NCBI RefSeq assembly: GCF_000236805.1
Contig: NZ_AGFX01000011.1
Location: forward strand, 62,001-126,000
Direction of reading: 5' to 3'
Origin: Paenibacillus peoriae KCTC 3763
GTDB lineage: Bacteria; Bacillota; Bacilli; Paenibacillales; Paenibacillaceae
Length of the DNA stretch: 64,000 bases
Shown here: one piece after another, positions 30,331 through 38,555 of the stretch
How positions within the stretch are numbered: position 1 is the first letter of the stretch
How the letters are laid out: every line of letters begins with the position of its first letter
The notes under the pieces: generated by a model
Seen by the model: only the letters and a program-made list of their open reading frames with translations
Database searches by the model: none
What the model was told of the DNA's origin: nothing
Program-made: the position numbers and the translations under genes

Positions 30331-31468
30331 ATGAAGATAAACCTAATTTATCGGGATGAAAAAACGATGGGCGTACGGTTGGAGCGATATGGAGTCAAGG
30401 AGCGAGAAGGGATTCGATCCATACCGGGCAGGAAATGGGTTCCGGACGAAAAAATCTGGACGATTCCGTACAGTATCTCGGCTGTAGCAAGCATGTTGGA
30501 AGTGTATCGGAGCTGCAAGTTCGAGTGCGACGAGCGCTTGAATAAAGAGCTGCCGTACATCCGGGAATGGCTGGATGGGCGGGGCGAGCAGGCTAATGCG
30601 GGTCTCTCTTCTTCGGATCGAGGTGAATGGAATCCTAATCAGCGGCAAGAATTGCGCGATGCATTGGTGGCAAGGGGCTACAGCAGCAAGACGATTAAAG
30701 CATACATATCGCAAACAGAACGCTTTTTTGCTGGATTGCAAGGAACCGAAGCAAGTATAAATGATGCGACGGTGCAAAAATATGCGCTGGCGCTGCTCGA
30801 AAAAGGCCTTTCGCACGCTTATGTTAACCAAGCGATCAGCACGCTGAAATTTTACTTTCGTCATGTGCTAAAGCAGCCCAAATCCACCGCCTATGTTCGT
30901 CCGAAAAAGGAGAGTAAACTGCCGGATGTGCTGTCCCTGAATGAGGTCATGCGTCTGTTGGAAGCAGTGGAAAATCCAAAGCATCGGGCTATTCTGTACC
31001 TGACGTATACATCCGGGCTGCGGGTAAGCGAAGTGGTGAGATTGCGTCCTGAAGACTGCGACCGTGAACGGAAAGTGCTGAAAGTTCGTCAGGGAAAGGG
31101 TAGGAAGGATCGGCAAACGTTGCTCTCCGAAGCGGCTTTTGAGGTGGTCGAGCAGTACATAGGGGGAGCAGCCAGAAGGCTGGCTGTTTCCAGGACAGAG
31201 GGAAGGCCGCCACCTGACGGAACGTTCAGCGCAGAAAGTGTTTGAAAAGGCGCTGGCTGAAGCGGGCATTCACAAACAGGTAAGTATCCATTCGCTAAGG
31301 CATTCCTTTGCGACCCATTTGCTGGAGAATGGGATCGATCTTCGCTATATTCAGGAACTGCTAGGGCATCAGAGTGTGCGAACGACGGAGCGGTATACAC
31401 ATGTGAGTAGGCGGGACATTGGGCGGATTCAAAGTCCGTTGGATCGGATGAGCGGGCTGGACGATTGA
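30331..31468 (+). pseudogene. tyrosine recombinase at the head of the cassette array, frameshifted
   Basis: Reads as 304 residues from ATG 30331 (AAGGAGGC upstream), then runs out of frame. The C-terminal part continues in the next frame to 31468. Removing one G from the G5 run at 31162-31166 restores one 378-residue protein passing through EQPEGWLFPGQREG. Catalytic residues are all visible once joined: Arg in TSGLRVSEV, Lys in GKGRKDRQ, HSLRHSFATHLL, LLGHQS, and the Tyr nucleophile in TTERYTHVS. An N-terminal extension of about 70 residues (RKWVPDEKIWTIP) precedes the core-binding domain. It lies directly before the attC-like array and is transcribed toward it, so it is the presumptive integrase. 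It lacks the extra insertion of classical IntI and is Xer-like. Confidence 0.85.
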
Positions 31469-31499
31469 AACGCAGAAAGTGCGGGAATAAGGAGAAAAG

Positions 31500-31572
31500 T
31501 GCAGGATTTACGAAGTTCGTGAATATAACGAGGAGAGCATTTTTTCGGAAGTTCGTAAATAAGACGTTATAC
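31500..31572 (+). other. candidate primary attachment site (attI-like)
   Basis: Between the recombinase stop and the first cassette gene. It ends in GTTATAC (31566-31572), the same core as the right ends of the attC-like elements, followed by GACAGAATC as at 33399 and 43232. Two imperfect direct repeats lie 36 nt apart: GAAGTTCGTGAATATAACG near 31513 and GAAGTTCGTAAATAAGACG near 31549. Each resembles the right half of an attC element. No left half is present, as expected for an attI rather than an attC. Confidence 0.55.
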
Positions 31573-31607
31573 GACAGAATCTATCAGAAAAATGGAGGTT
31601 AATTAAT

Positions 31608-32150
31608 ATGGATTCACTATTAAGCCAAGAAGATTTAGATGAGATTGAATCAATTGCTGCTAACTTTGAACAAAAATACAGCAAGTTCACAACTGACACA
31701 AGTTCTGAGAGTGATCTTCAAACTATACTAAGAGCACACTTATACATTGAGTACGAATTAGAGCAGATATTATTAAAAAACTTACTCCATCCAGAAATAT
31801 TAAGAGATAAATTACGTTTCATTGACAAAGTAAGATTCGTGTTTTCAATGGGACTGCTCCCAAGAGAGGACATGGACGCAATATTGAAGATCAATAATCT
31901 GAGGAATACATTTGCGCATAAGCTGGAATATAACTTCTCTGAAGAGGACTTAAATAAATTAATGGATTCTTTTTCAAATAAGCAGCGAACAGACTATGCA
32001 TCATATTTAAAGGGAGAAACAAACGCTGGTGTAAGTGGAAAACTTAAAACAGCCCTTTTCACTATATGGATATCATTATGTGAAGTTAATAGCATCTCTA
32101 AGGAATTGGCCGAAAAAATGCAAAGGAACTTAGAGTATATAAAAAAATAA
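31608..32150 (+). CDS. cassette gene 1, HEPN-like protein
   Basis: 180 residues, all-helical. RNTFAH near residue 101 fits the R-x4-H motif of HEPN ribonuclease-type domains, and RAHLYIEYELEQIL fits the preceding helices. ATG 31608 follows AATGGAGG. First cassette after the attachment site and therefore expected to be the most recently inserted in a classical integron. HEPN proteins commonly act as RNases in defence or toxin systems. No other recognisable domain. Confidence 0.7.
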   Translation: MDSLLSQEDLDEIESIAANFEQKYSKFTTDTSSESDLQTILRAHLYIEYELEQILLKNLLHPEILRDKLRFIDKVRFVFSMGLLPREDMDAILKINNLRNTFAHKLEYNFSEEDLNKLMDSFSNKQRTDYASYLKGETNAGVSGKLKTALFTIWISLCEVNSISKELAEKMQRNLEYIKK

Positions 32151-32159
32151 TAAAAAGGT

Positions 32160-32288
32160 AGATTGATTCAATCTATATAGGGAAATGTATACAGAAACAA
32201 CAGCCGTAAACTGAATATAAGTTATGAGATAAGTTTAACTGCAAATCATCCTATTTGAATTAATACGCACAGGAAGATAACTAATAGT
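32160..32288 (+). pseudogene. decayed copy of the small HTH cassette gene
   Basis: Nucleotide similarity to the 3' half of the HTH genes at 35970 and 45033: matching pieces are CTATATAGGGAAA, AGAAACAAC, TTTAACTGCAAAT and the tail AATAGTGAAGGCAGAT. Several indels destroy the frame. Its attC-like element follows at 32318. The gene at 31608 therefore has no attC of its own and is fused to this remnant. Confidence 0.65.
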
Positions 32289-32317
32289 GAAGGCAGATCT
32301 GAGAAGAAATCCCGTCG

Positions 32318-32433
32318 TATAACATAATAATATTCAAGCAGCGGCTCTTTTGGAGCCTTGGTCTGTTGGACGAATTTCGAGAGGAGTGTCAGCAGGCAAC
32401 CCCTTTGGGTTTCATGAATACAGAAAGCTGAAA
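32318..32433 (+). repeat. attC-like element 1, right core degenerate
   Basis: Left core TATAAC 32318-32323, inner GGCTC/GAGCC hairpin, GGTCTG paired to a mutated CAGGCAACCCC, and L' box TGAATA. The right core reads GCTGAAA (32427-32433) instead of GTTATAG, so this copy is probably inactive. Main family (A). Confidence 0.8.
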
Positions 32434-32471
32434 GTGTTGAAAAAATAAATAGGGAATCAGGAGTAGATTTA

Positions 32472-33239
32472 ATGAAGTTTGATTTCATAAAGCCAAATAG
32501 CAACAGAAAGATTAATTTATTGGCATTTTTTATCATGAGTTTTTTCAGCGTTTGTTCTTATTTCTTATTTATTAAATCAAGTGACATTATATTTCACGTA
32601 ATTACTGCTGGGTTTCTGTTTATCTTTACAATTGGTGCTTTATTGTTCCTAACAATTGTCTTTTTTAAAGATAATAAATTTTTTAATTTCTTACTTTTGA
32701 TTTTACTAACGCCATTAATTTTATTGTTTTCTATAATAATTAATGTATATTATTTCATTTTTGTACCAGGACTTGTTCTCTTTATAATGGCAGTTCTAGT
32801 ATTTATTTTATATATATTAACTGGATTATTGCTAATGAGTTTAGGTGTAGACGGGAATAATAAGGCTATTCTTTACGTATGCACTATTATTGTAATTTTA
32901 CTTTATTATTACTTTGGAGATAGACTTTTTAAGTCTCTTAATTCATTTGTCTACAAATTAGCTGCAAATGAATACTCGAAGAAAAGAAGAATTTGGTTAG
33001 ATAAAACGTTTAATCCTGACACAAATAGAAAATCACTATATTTATTATTGCTTTTAGTTTATATCGTAGTTAAGGTGTCATATTTTGCAGACTACGAGCC
33101 ATTGTTTAGACTCGAATTTATAAATGAAGCTTTACTGACATTTGTCATTTTTGACACCTTAGTATCAGGAAAAAATAGTATAGGAAATCTCTTGAAAAGT
33201 AATTCTAGCAAAAGTAAAAAAAATCATGAACAAACTTAA
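32472..33239 (+). CDS. cassette gene 2, multi-pass membrane protein
   Basis: 255 residues with about seven hydrophobic segments over residues 12-190, then a basic tail rich in Lys and Ser. Very AT-rich. I do not recognise the family. The weak site AATCAGGAG lies upstream of ATG 32472. Confidence 0.75.
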   Translation: MKFDFIKPNSNRKINLLAFFIMSFFSVCSYFLFIKSSDIIFHVITAGFLFIFTIGALLFLTIVFFKDNKFFNFLLLILLTPLILLFSIIINVYYFIFVPGLVLFIMAVLVFILYILTGLLLMSLGVDGNNKAILYVCTIIVILLYYYFGDRLFKSLNSFVYKLAANEYSKKRRIWLDKTFNPDTNRKSLYLLLLLVYIVVKVSYFADYEPLFRLEFINEALLTFVIFDTLVSGKNSIGNLLKSNSSKSKKNHEQT

Positions 33240-33265
33240 TGTAATTCTTAGAAGTCAGTACCTTC

Positions 33266-33398
33266 AGCTAAGACAATATTCGCGCTTCGGGCCATTCGGC
33301 CCTTGATCTACCAGGAGTTGTTTTGTAGAAGAATAATCAGACAGAGACATCCATTCCCCTAAGATAAGAGCTATCTAACGAACACCCTAACGTTATAC
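33266..33398 (+). repeat. attC-like element 2 (family C)
   Basis: Left core CTAAGAC (degenerate) near 33268, right core GTTATAC 33392-33398. Family C is marked by the inner hairpin with CCTAAGATAAGAGCTATCTAA, also seen at 47825, 49823 and 51410. The right flank GACAGAATC equals that after the attI-like site. Confidence 0.8.
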
Positions 33399-33417
33399 GA
33401 CAGAATCAAAATGAAAA

Positions 33418-33433
33418 AGAGCCAGAAGGCTCT
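33418..33433 (-). terminator. terminator of the minus-strand small helical gene
   Basis: AGAGCC AGAA GGCTCT hairpin with a T-rich continuation on the minus strand, directly after the stop of the gene at 33433-33729. Confidence 0.65.
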
Positions 33434-33729
33434 CATTCTAAAGATATATGTAATTCGTTATGCAGATGAAGAGCGTCCTTAAAACCTTGCAAATAAATTT
33501 CACGTTCTAAAATAGCTTGTACAGAAAGCTCAGCATCGTCGTAAAGGAATAGGGTCTTCTGTATATTCTCCGGTACTCCTTCATGTAACTGCTTGAAGTA
33601 GAGATTCCGTTCGGATGAAAATTGGTTGTAGCTGGAGTTGTTTTTGATAAGCTCGCCATATAAAGATTCAATTCGAGTATAAATCAGTGAATCAAGTAAG
33701 ACTTCTAAAGAATTATGCATTTTAAACAC
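33433..33729 (-). CDS. cassette 3 minus-strand gene, DUF6809-like small helical protein
   Basis: 98 residues, helical, containing QKTLFLYDDAELSVQAILER and the C-terminal IYLQGFKDALHL pattern that I associate with DUF6809-like small proteins. Homologues lie at 35529-35816 and 45513-45809. It is divergent from the HTH gene at 33892 with a 162-nt AT-rich regulatory space. The gene pair is a candidate addiction or self-regulated module. Confidence 0.75.
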   Translation of the reverse strand: MFKMHNSLEVLLDSLIYTRIESLYGELIKNNSSYNQFSSERNLYFKQLHEGVPENIQKTLFLYDDAELSVQAILEREIYLQGFKDALHLHNELHISLE

Positions 33730-33891
33730 CTTCCAATGTATTTGATTTTATGAATAAAAGTTCAACTTATTAAACATAATTTTATCATATCAAATAATTA
33801 AGTCAATACATGTTGAAGATGTTTTTGATAAAGAAAATATACTTTCATATAATTAAAGAAAAATTCACTTGATGTGTGAAAGGAATATCAG

Positions 33892-34095
33892 ATGATTAGT
33901 TATAAACCATTTCAAAAATTATTGATCGACAGGGAGATTAAGAAGCAAGATTTATTGAAAATGACAGGTATCTCATCTGCTACAATGGCGAAACTCAATA
34001 CAAACGAATATGTATCATTAGAAGTGATTGATAAATTATGTGCGGCTTTAGGTTGTCAGCCAGGAGATTTATTGGAACATATAGCAGAACAATGA
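33892..34095 (+). CDS. cassette 3 small Cro/C1-type HTH protein
   Basis: 67 residues comprising a single XRE-type HTH (LLKMTGISSATMAKLNTNEY and LDKLCAALGCQPGDLLEH pattern). It is a divergent relative of the 74-residue HTH genes at 35970, 45033 and 45964. It probably binds the intervening divergent promoter. The C-terminal CQPGDLLE motif is typical of YozG-like regulators. Confidence 0.85.
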   Translation: MISYKPFQKLLIDREIKKQDLLKMTGISSATMAKLNTNEYVSLEVIDKLCAALGCQPGDLLEHIAEQ

Positions 34096-34146
34096 CAGAT
34101 TAGAATCAAGAATGAATGTTGGTTAACCGAAGAAGTGATTCCATCG

Positions 34147-34261
34147 TATAACATAATATTCAAGCAGCGGCTCCTTTGGAGCCTGAATCTGCGGGATGGA
34201 TTTCGAAGATGAATTTCAGCAGACAACCCCTATGGGGTTCATGAATACAGAAACGTTATAG
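34147..34261 (+). repeat. attC-like element 3 (family A reference copy)
   Basis: 115 bp. Left core TATAAC 34147-34152 and right core GTTATAG 34255-34261 are inverted. Inside each is a 4-7 nt unpaired spacer, then TATTCA / TGAATA L boxes. The centre has a GGCTCC/GGAGCC hairpin and TCTGC/GCAGA arms with an AACCCC-loop-GGGGTT hairpin. This R-spacer-L arrangement is that of integron attC sites. Family A is the commonest type in this array. Confidence 0.88.
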
Positions 34262-34322
34262 GAAATCAGCAAAAATAGATTCTGTCTAATTCGTGATTAA
34301 AATTAAAGGAGAATTTATCTTT

Positions 34323-35354
34323 ATGAAACAGTGCTCTTATTGCGGTATGCAAGCTACAAGCTTTACAAAAGAACATATTATTCCTTCGGGTTTGTTAGAA
34401 ATGTATCCAGATCAGGATGTAACTTTTAATACTACAACTACAAAAAGTAGAATGTATAAAGATAATCAAGGACAGTCCATTAAAGATGTATGTGCTAACT
34501 GTAATAATAATTTGCTTGGTAAATTGGATGCTTATGGAGTGAGATTGATTCGGCAATATTTCTTATCGAAATATGCTGAGAATTCAAGTATTAATATGGA
34601 ATATGATTATCATCTTCTTCAACGATGGTTATTGAAAATAATTTATAATTCAATTCGAAGTGCTGGAATTGAAAGTAATTGGTTTAATGATGAAATTCAA
34701 TATATTATTACAGACGATATCCAAGACAGGGTACCTCCAGTTTCGATATTTGGAGGCATTCATGTTGATATGACAGCTTTCGGTGAAGATAAGGCATTAC
34801 TTACAAGCCCTATTAGTTCTTATAAGCCACTTTATGTTCTTCATTCTCCTTCAATATTAATCAATGGTATTCAATTTAATAGAAAACGTGGAAAATCCAT
34901 TGCTCAGGATAAAATGAAAATTCGTCGTGCAGATCATATTATCACTATAAGATTTGGGTCTGCTATGTTTTTAGTTATTTTATGGAATAAAGAAATATTT
35001 CCGAGTGCAATTGAGAAGTTTAATGCTGAATTTGAAGCCAACTATCCATATACATTGATTAAGCCGGATCAAACTAATGTTGTCTTACAGAGGGCTATTG
35101 ATAGCGTTAGCTGTTTGCAACCAGGAATAATTCAAAGTAAGAGGGCAATGATTGAAGCAGATGAAGATATTAGAATGGTACTAGGTGGAAGACACATATC
35201 TGAGACACAAGAAGAATGGAATAAGAGTTGGTCACAAGAAGATCAGGAAAAAGGTAGAGTTTTAATTGATAGCTTGCTTTTTCCTGATAACAAAAGTGCA
35301 CAAAAAAAATACGAAGAGTATTTTGGTAGTGAAAAAGTTGAACAAAATAATTAA
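34323..35354 (+). CDS. cassette gene 4, HNH-like nuclease
   Basis: 343 residues from ATG 34323 (AAAGGAGA upstream). The N-terminal zinc/HNH-like pattern CSYCGMQATSFTKEHIIPSG is followed by CANCNN near residue 55, giving two C-x2-C pairs around an E-H dyad. The remaining 270 residues are unassigned. Probably a DNA nuclease with a specificity domain; single-gene cassette. Confidence 0.7.
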   Translation: MKQCSYCGMQATSFTKEHIIPSGLLEMYPDQDVTFNTTTTKSRMYKDNQGQSIKDVCANCNNNLLGKLDAYGVRLIRQYFLSKYAENSSINMEYDYHLLQRWLLKIIYNSIRSAGIESNWFNDEIQYIITDDIQDRVPPVSIFGGIHVDMTAFGEDKALLTSPISSYKPLYVLHSPSILINGIQFNRKRGKSIAQDKMKIRRADHIITIRFGSAMFLVILWNKEIFPSAIEKFNAEFEANYPYTLIKPDQTNVVLQRAIDSVSCLQPGIIQSKRAMIEADEDIRMVLGGRHISETQEEWNKSWSQEDQEKGRVLIDSLLFPDNKSAQKKYEEYFGSEKVEQNN

Positions 35355-35408
35355 ATGAATTTGAGAGATTAAGGTTGTAAGAGTATTTCAATGAAGTTGC
35401 CGACATCA

Positions 35409-35487
35409 TATAACAGAGAATATTCACGCTGCGGACATTCGTCCTGGGTCCAGCATACGCTGGGTCGTGAATACAGGAACGTTATAC
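35409..35487 (+). repeat. attC-like element 4 (short family B)
   Basis: 79 bp, the shortest copy. Left core TATAAC 35409-35414, right core GTTATAC 35481-35487, with inner GGACATTCGTCC and CCAGCATACGCTGG hairpins. Family B recurs at 37539. Confidence 0.82.
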
Positions 35488-35510
35488 GATAGAATCAAAA
35501 ACAATAGGAA

Positions 35511-35530
35511 AGAGGATCATATGATCCTCT
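35511..35530 (-). terminator. palindromic terminator of the minus-strand helical gene
   Basis: Perfect 20-bp palindrome AGAGGATCATATGATCCTCT overlapping the end of the gene at 35529-35816, with T-rich sequence after it on the minus strand. Confidence 0.7.
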
Positions 35531-35816
35531 AGATATTAGAATTTTTCAATTCACTAAAGAGTTGTAGAGCGTCTTTGAAACCTTGTATGTAGATGCTTCT
35601 TTCTAAGATGGATTGGAGAGAAATTTGAGCATCTTCGTACAGAAAAACCGTATGTTGAAGTTGATCGGGTAACGCTTCGCGAAGTGTTCTAAAGTATCGA
35701 TCCGTCTCCGAAGAAAGCTGATTGTACTCCGTATGGTACTCCAGAAGCTCAGCAAAGAGTAATTCTAAACGTATTCTTATAAGTGGCTCTGTCAATGATT
35801 CTAATGCATTAATCAT
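35529..35816 (-). CDS. cassette 5 minus-strand gene, DUF6809-like small helical protein
   Basis: 95 residues, a close paralogue of the protein at 45513-45809 and a weaker one of that at 33433. The shared core includes EALPDQLQHTVFLYEDAQI and SILERSIYIQGFKDALQLF. It faces away from the HTH gene at 35970 across a 153-nt space containing TAACTCTA/TAGAGTTA-like half-sites. Role unproven. Confidence 0.8.
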   Translation of the reverse strand: MINALESLTEPLIRIRLELLFAELLEYHTEYNQLSSETDRYFRTLREALPDQLQHTVFLYEDAQISLQSILERSIYIQGFKDALQLFSELKNSNI

Positions 35817-35969
35817 ATGTTGTTCCTCCTTTAATTAACTTCATAGAGTTATTATATAACCTTGAAGAGTTAATTACAAGGTGAATATTTGACTTTGTAG
35901 AGTTAAAACTTTGCTTTTCGTTGATGATTACTGATATGGGAGATAAGATAGAATTATGGAGGGGAAAAG

Positions 35970-36194
35970 ATGACCGTAATCAAGTGCAATATAAGGGAAC
36001 TCATGGCAGAACATCGAATAGATGATATAACAGAATTGATGGCGAAATCGGGATTGAGTCGGAATTCAATTAATAAGCTATATAGGGAAACGAATATAGA
36101 AACAACAAAGCTGGAAACTTTATTCAAGCTTTGCGATACATTTAACTGTAAATTATCTGATTTGATTGAATATCTACCTGGAGATCATCAATAG
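35970..36194 (+). CDS. cassette 5 small XRE-type HTH protein
   Basis: 74 residues, almost identical to those at 45033 and 45964. The HTH is ITELMAKSGLSRNSINKLYR and the C-terminus ends LCDTFNCKLSDLIEYLPGD. ATG 35970 follows GGAGGGGAA. It likely represses the divergent promoter with the helical partner at 35529. Repeated presence in the array suggests an addiction cassette that stabilises it. Confidence 0.88.
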   Translation: MTVIKCNIRELMAEHRIDDITELMAKSGLSRNSINKLYRETNIETTKLETLFKLCDTFNCKLSDLIEYLPGDHQ

Positions 36195-36224
36195 TGAGGG
36201 CAGATTCAAGAAGTGAATCCGTCG

Positions 36225-36339
36225 TATAACATAATATTCAAGCAGCGGCTCCTTACGGAGCCTTGGTCTGCGGATGGATTTGGGGGAGGAATTTCAGCAG
36301 ACAACCCCTTCGGGGTTCATGAATACAGAAACGTTATCG
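36225..36339 (+). repeat. attC-like element 5 (family A)
   Basis: Left core TATAAC 36225-36230; right core GTTATCG 36333-36339. The flanking GGAAATCAGC to the right matches other cassettes. Confidence 0.85.
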
Positions 36340-36446
36340 GAAATCAGCAAAAAAGTAAAACTACGTTATATCATGCTTCTCAATGATCCTCAACTGATAT
36401 AGAGAACTTTGATGAGTCCATATGGAATGAATGGAGGTTTATAAGT

Positions 36447-37271
36447 ATGATAAGAGATTTATCGAGTAAATATTCTATTCAACATTGGGGTGAGTTTCGG
36501 CCCAAGATACCACAATACACTAAGTATTCACCAAATGTGATTCTTACAGCTCTTAAAATAGAAGATGTTTTTTCACAGATAAACAATGCGAGATTATCCT
36601 TATTTTTAACTTCGATTGATGACTACGGACCAAAGATTGTTTTAAAGTCTGACCATGGATTAAAGCGAATTAGGTCGAAATTTTTATTTGATTCACTTGC
36701 TTATTATAATTATGCCGTGGACTTGTCTTGGCAAACTCTTTTTCTTTTTTATGGGAGTGACTCCTATGAAATTCTCTTAAACAAAGAGAAATATTATAAA
36801 GCTTTGAGAGACTGCACTCAAGAAAACGTGAATTATTATTTGAGATTATCAGGGGATCATAAGTCTCATTTTGTTTTAAATAAGTTTTTTTCTGACTCTT
36901 TAACTCGTGAATTAAGAGAAGCTTACAATTATATAAAACATAGAGGAACTTTCGATGTGGACGAACAGATTAGCGTTCATAGATTTCCACTTGAAATTTT
37001 TGGACTAGAAATGAGAATGGCTACAAGAGAAGTTATAAACTTAGAAGATTGGCAAAGTAAACTCAGGAACTTTGACATAATGTTTTACAACTACTTTAAC
37101 AGTATCATTTCCATAATGCCAAATGACTTTAAAAATGATACTGCCACTATAGGTGATATACTAAATTTTTTGGAGAAATTTAGTGATAATTTTGTTGGTA
37201 TTAAAGAAATGGAAATTGAGAAAATGCATTTCTCAATACCTGGACTTGAATTATCAAAACCCAATGATTGA
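36447..37271 (+). CDS. cassette gene 6, HEPN-like protein
   Basis: 274 residues, helical. TRELREAYNYIKHRGTF near residue 150-165 resembles the conserved helix of Cthe_2314-type HEPN proteins, with Asn/His available as catalytic residues. GGAGG precedes ATG 36447. AT-rich, single-gene cassette. The 267 nt after it is AT-rich with no gene seen. Confidence 0.68.
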   Translation: MIRDLSSKYSIQHWGEFRPKIPQYTKYSPNVILTALKIEDVFSQINNARLSLFLTSIDDYGPKIVLKSDHGLKRIRSKFLFDSLAYYNYAVDLSWQTLFLFYGSDSYEILLNKEKYYKALRDCTQENVNYYLRLSGDHKSHFVLNKFFSDSLTRELREAYNYIKHRGTFDVDEQISVHRFPLEIFGLEMRMATREVINLEDWQSKLRNFDIMFYNYFNSIISIMPNDFKNDTATIGDILNFLEKFSDNFVGIKEMEIEKMHFSIPGLELSKPND

Positions 37272-37538
37272 ATAAACGGAGAATGATAGTTGCAGAGCTA
37301 TTTCAAGTGTTTTGAAAAAGTGAATCGAACAGTACACCCGATTCTGTAATTATTACAAGTGACAGTCGACCCTTCAAGTTTTAAGATGCTGAAAAATTTT
37401 AAATAAAAAGAATTTATTAGAAAAAAGAAAGATCAAAGTGTAGAATTTGTTTTTTATAGGTTTTTTAATTATTTATTAAATTTATTGGAATTATAAATAT
37501 AAAAATTTAAGGTCATTTCAATGAAGATACTGACATCC

Positions 37539-37633
37539 GATAACATAATATTCACGCGTCGGACATTCGTCCTCGGTCCAGCAGGAGCCGGACACCCAGC
37601 ATACGCTGGGTCGTGAATACAGGAACGTTAGCT
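37539..37633 (+). repeat. attC-like element 6 (family B)
   Basis: Left core GATAAC 37539-37544, right core GTTAGCT 37627-37633. CGGACATTCGTCC and CCCAGCATACGCTGGG hairpins as in the copy at 35409. Confidence 0.82.
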
Positions 37634-37665
37634 GAAATTCAAAAAAAGTATTGAAGGTGGACATC

Positions 37666-38382
37666 ATGGAAGATGGAGTAAAGAAGAGAAATCCTGCTTG
37701 GACTAAGGACGAGTTGATTTTAGCTTTGAATCTCTATTTCAAACATAAACCTAGTGCAATAAATAAAAACCATCCTGAAGTGATAAAACTAAGTGAACAA
37801 TTGAATGAACTTTCGGCCAATATACAAAAAGTTGATACTCAAAAGTTTAGAAATCCTAATGGTGTATACATGAAGTTATGTAACTTTCTAAGATATGATC
37901 CTACATATAAAGGTGTTGGATTAAAACAAGGTAGTAAACTTGAGAAGGTGGTTTGGGATACTTATTATAACAACAGAAAAGAGTTGGAGATTGTTTCAAA
38001 AATAATAATAGATAATATTCAGACTGATATTTTGTTAGCCGAGGAAGAGGATGAGTTCCCCGAAGGAAAAATCATATATCGTGTTCACAAATTAAGAGAA
38101 CGAAATACTACAGAAATAAAAAAGCTAAAGGAACAAAGAGAGAAAGATGGGGAACTTTTTTGTGAAGTATGCGGATTTGACTTCTATAAGTGTTATGGCG
38201 AGATTGGAAAGGGCTATATAGAATGTCATCACGATGTACCTCTTTCATATTATGGAGATCAAATTAAAGGTACCAGATTTTCTGATTTAAAACTTATATG
38301 TTCGAATTGTCATAAAATTCTTCACAGAAGAAGACCTTGGATGAAAGTCAATGAATTACGAGAGCTACTCAGGAAGAGTTGA
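37666..38382 (+). CDS. cassette gene 7, HNH endonuclease
   Basis: 238 residues from ATG 37666 with GAAGGTGG upstream. C-terminal canonical HNH: CEVCGFDFYKCYG, ECHHDVPLSYYG, and CSNCHKILHRR, that is Cys4 zinc plus the HH catalytic pair. The N-terminal domain (NPAWTKDELILALNLYF) is that seen in McrA-like restriction endonucleases. Probable stand-alone restriction/defence nuclease, perhaps modification-dependent, because no methylase is adjacent. Confidence 0.85.
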   Translation: MEDGVKKRNPAWTKDELILALNLYFKHKPSAINKNHPEVIKLSEQLNELSANIQKVDTQKFRNPNGVYMKLCNFLRYDPTYKGVGLKQGSKLEKVVWDTYYNNRKELEIVSKIIIDNIQTDILLAEEEDEFPEGKIIYRVHKLRERNTTEIKKLKEQREKDGELFCEVCGFDFYKCYGEIGKGYIECHHDVPLSYYGDQIKGTRFSDLKLICSNCHKILHRRRPWMKVNELRELLRKS

Positions 38383-38388
38383 ACTTCA

Positions 38389-38505
38389 GCTAACATAATA
38401 TCCAAGCTGCGACTCCTAACGGAGCCTTGGTCCGCCAGATGGATTTCGAAGAGGAATTTCAGCAGACAACCCCTGCCGGGGTTCGTGAATATAACAACGT
38501 TATCT
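38389..38505 (+). repeat. attC-like element 7 (family A)
   Basis: Left core GCTAAC 38389-38394 only 6 nt after the HNH stop; right core GTTATCT 38499-38505. Confidence 0.85.
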
Positions 38506-38555
38506 GAAATTCTCCAAGTAACACTAACATTAATCAAAAAAGGAGAAGAAAGAGA

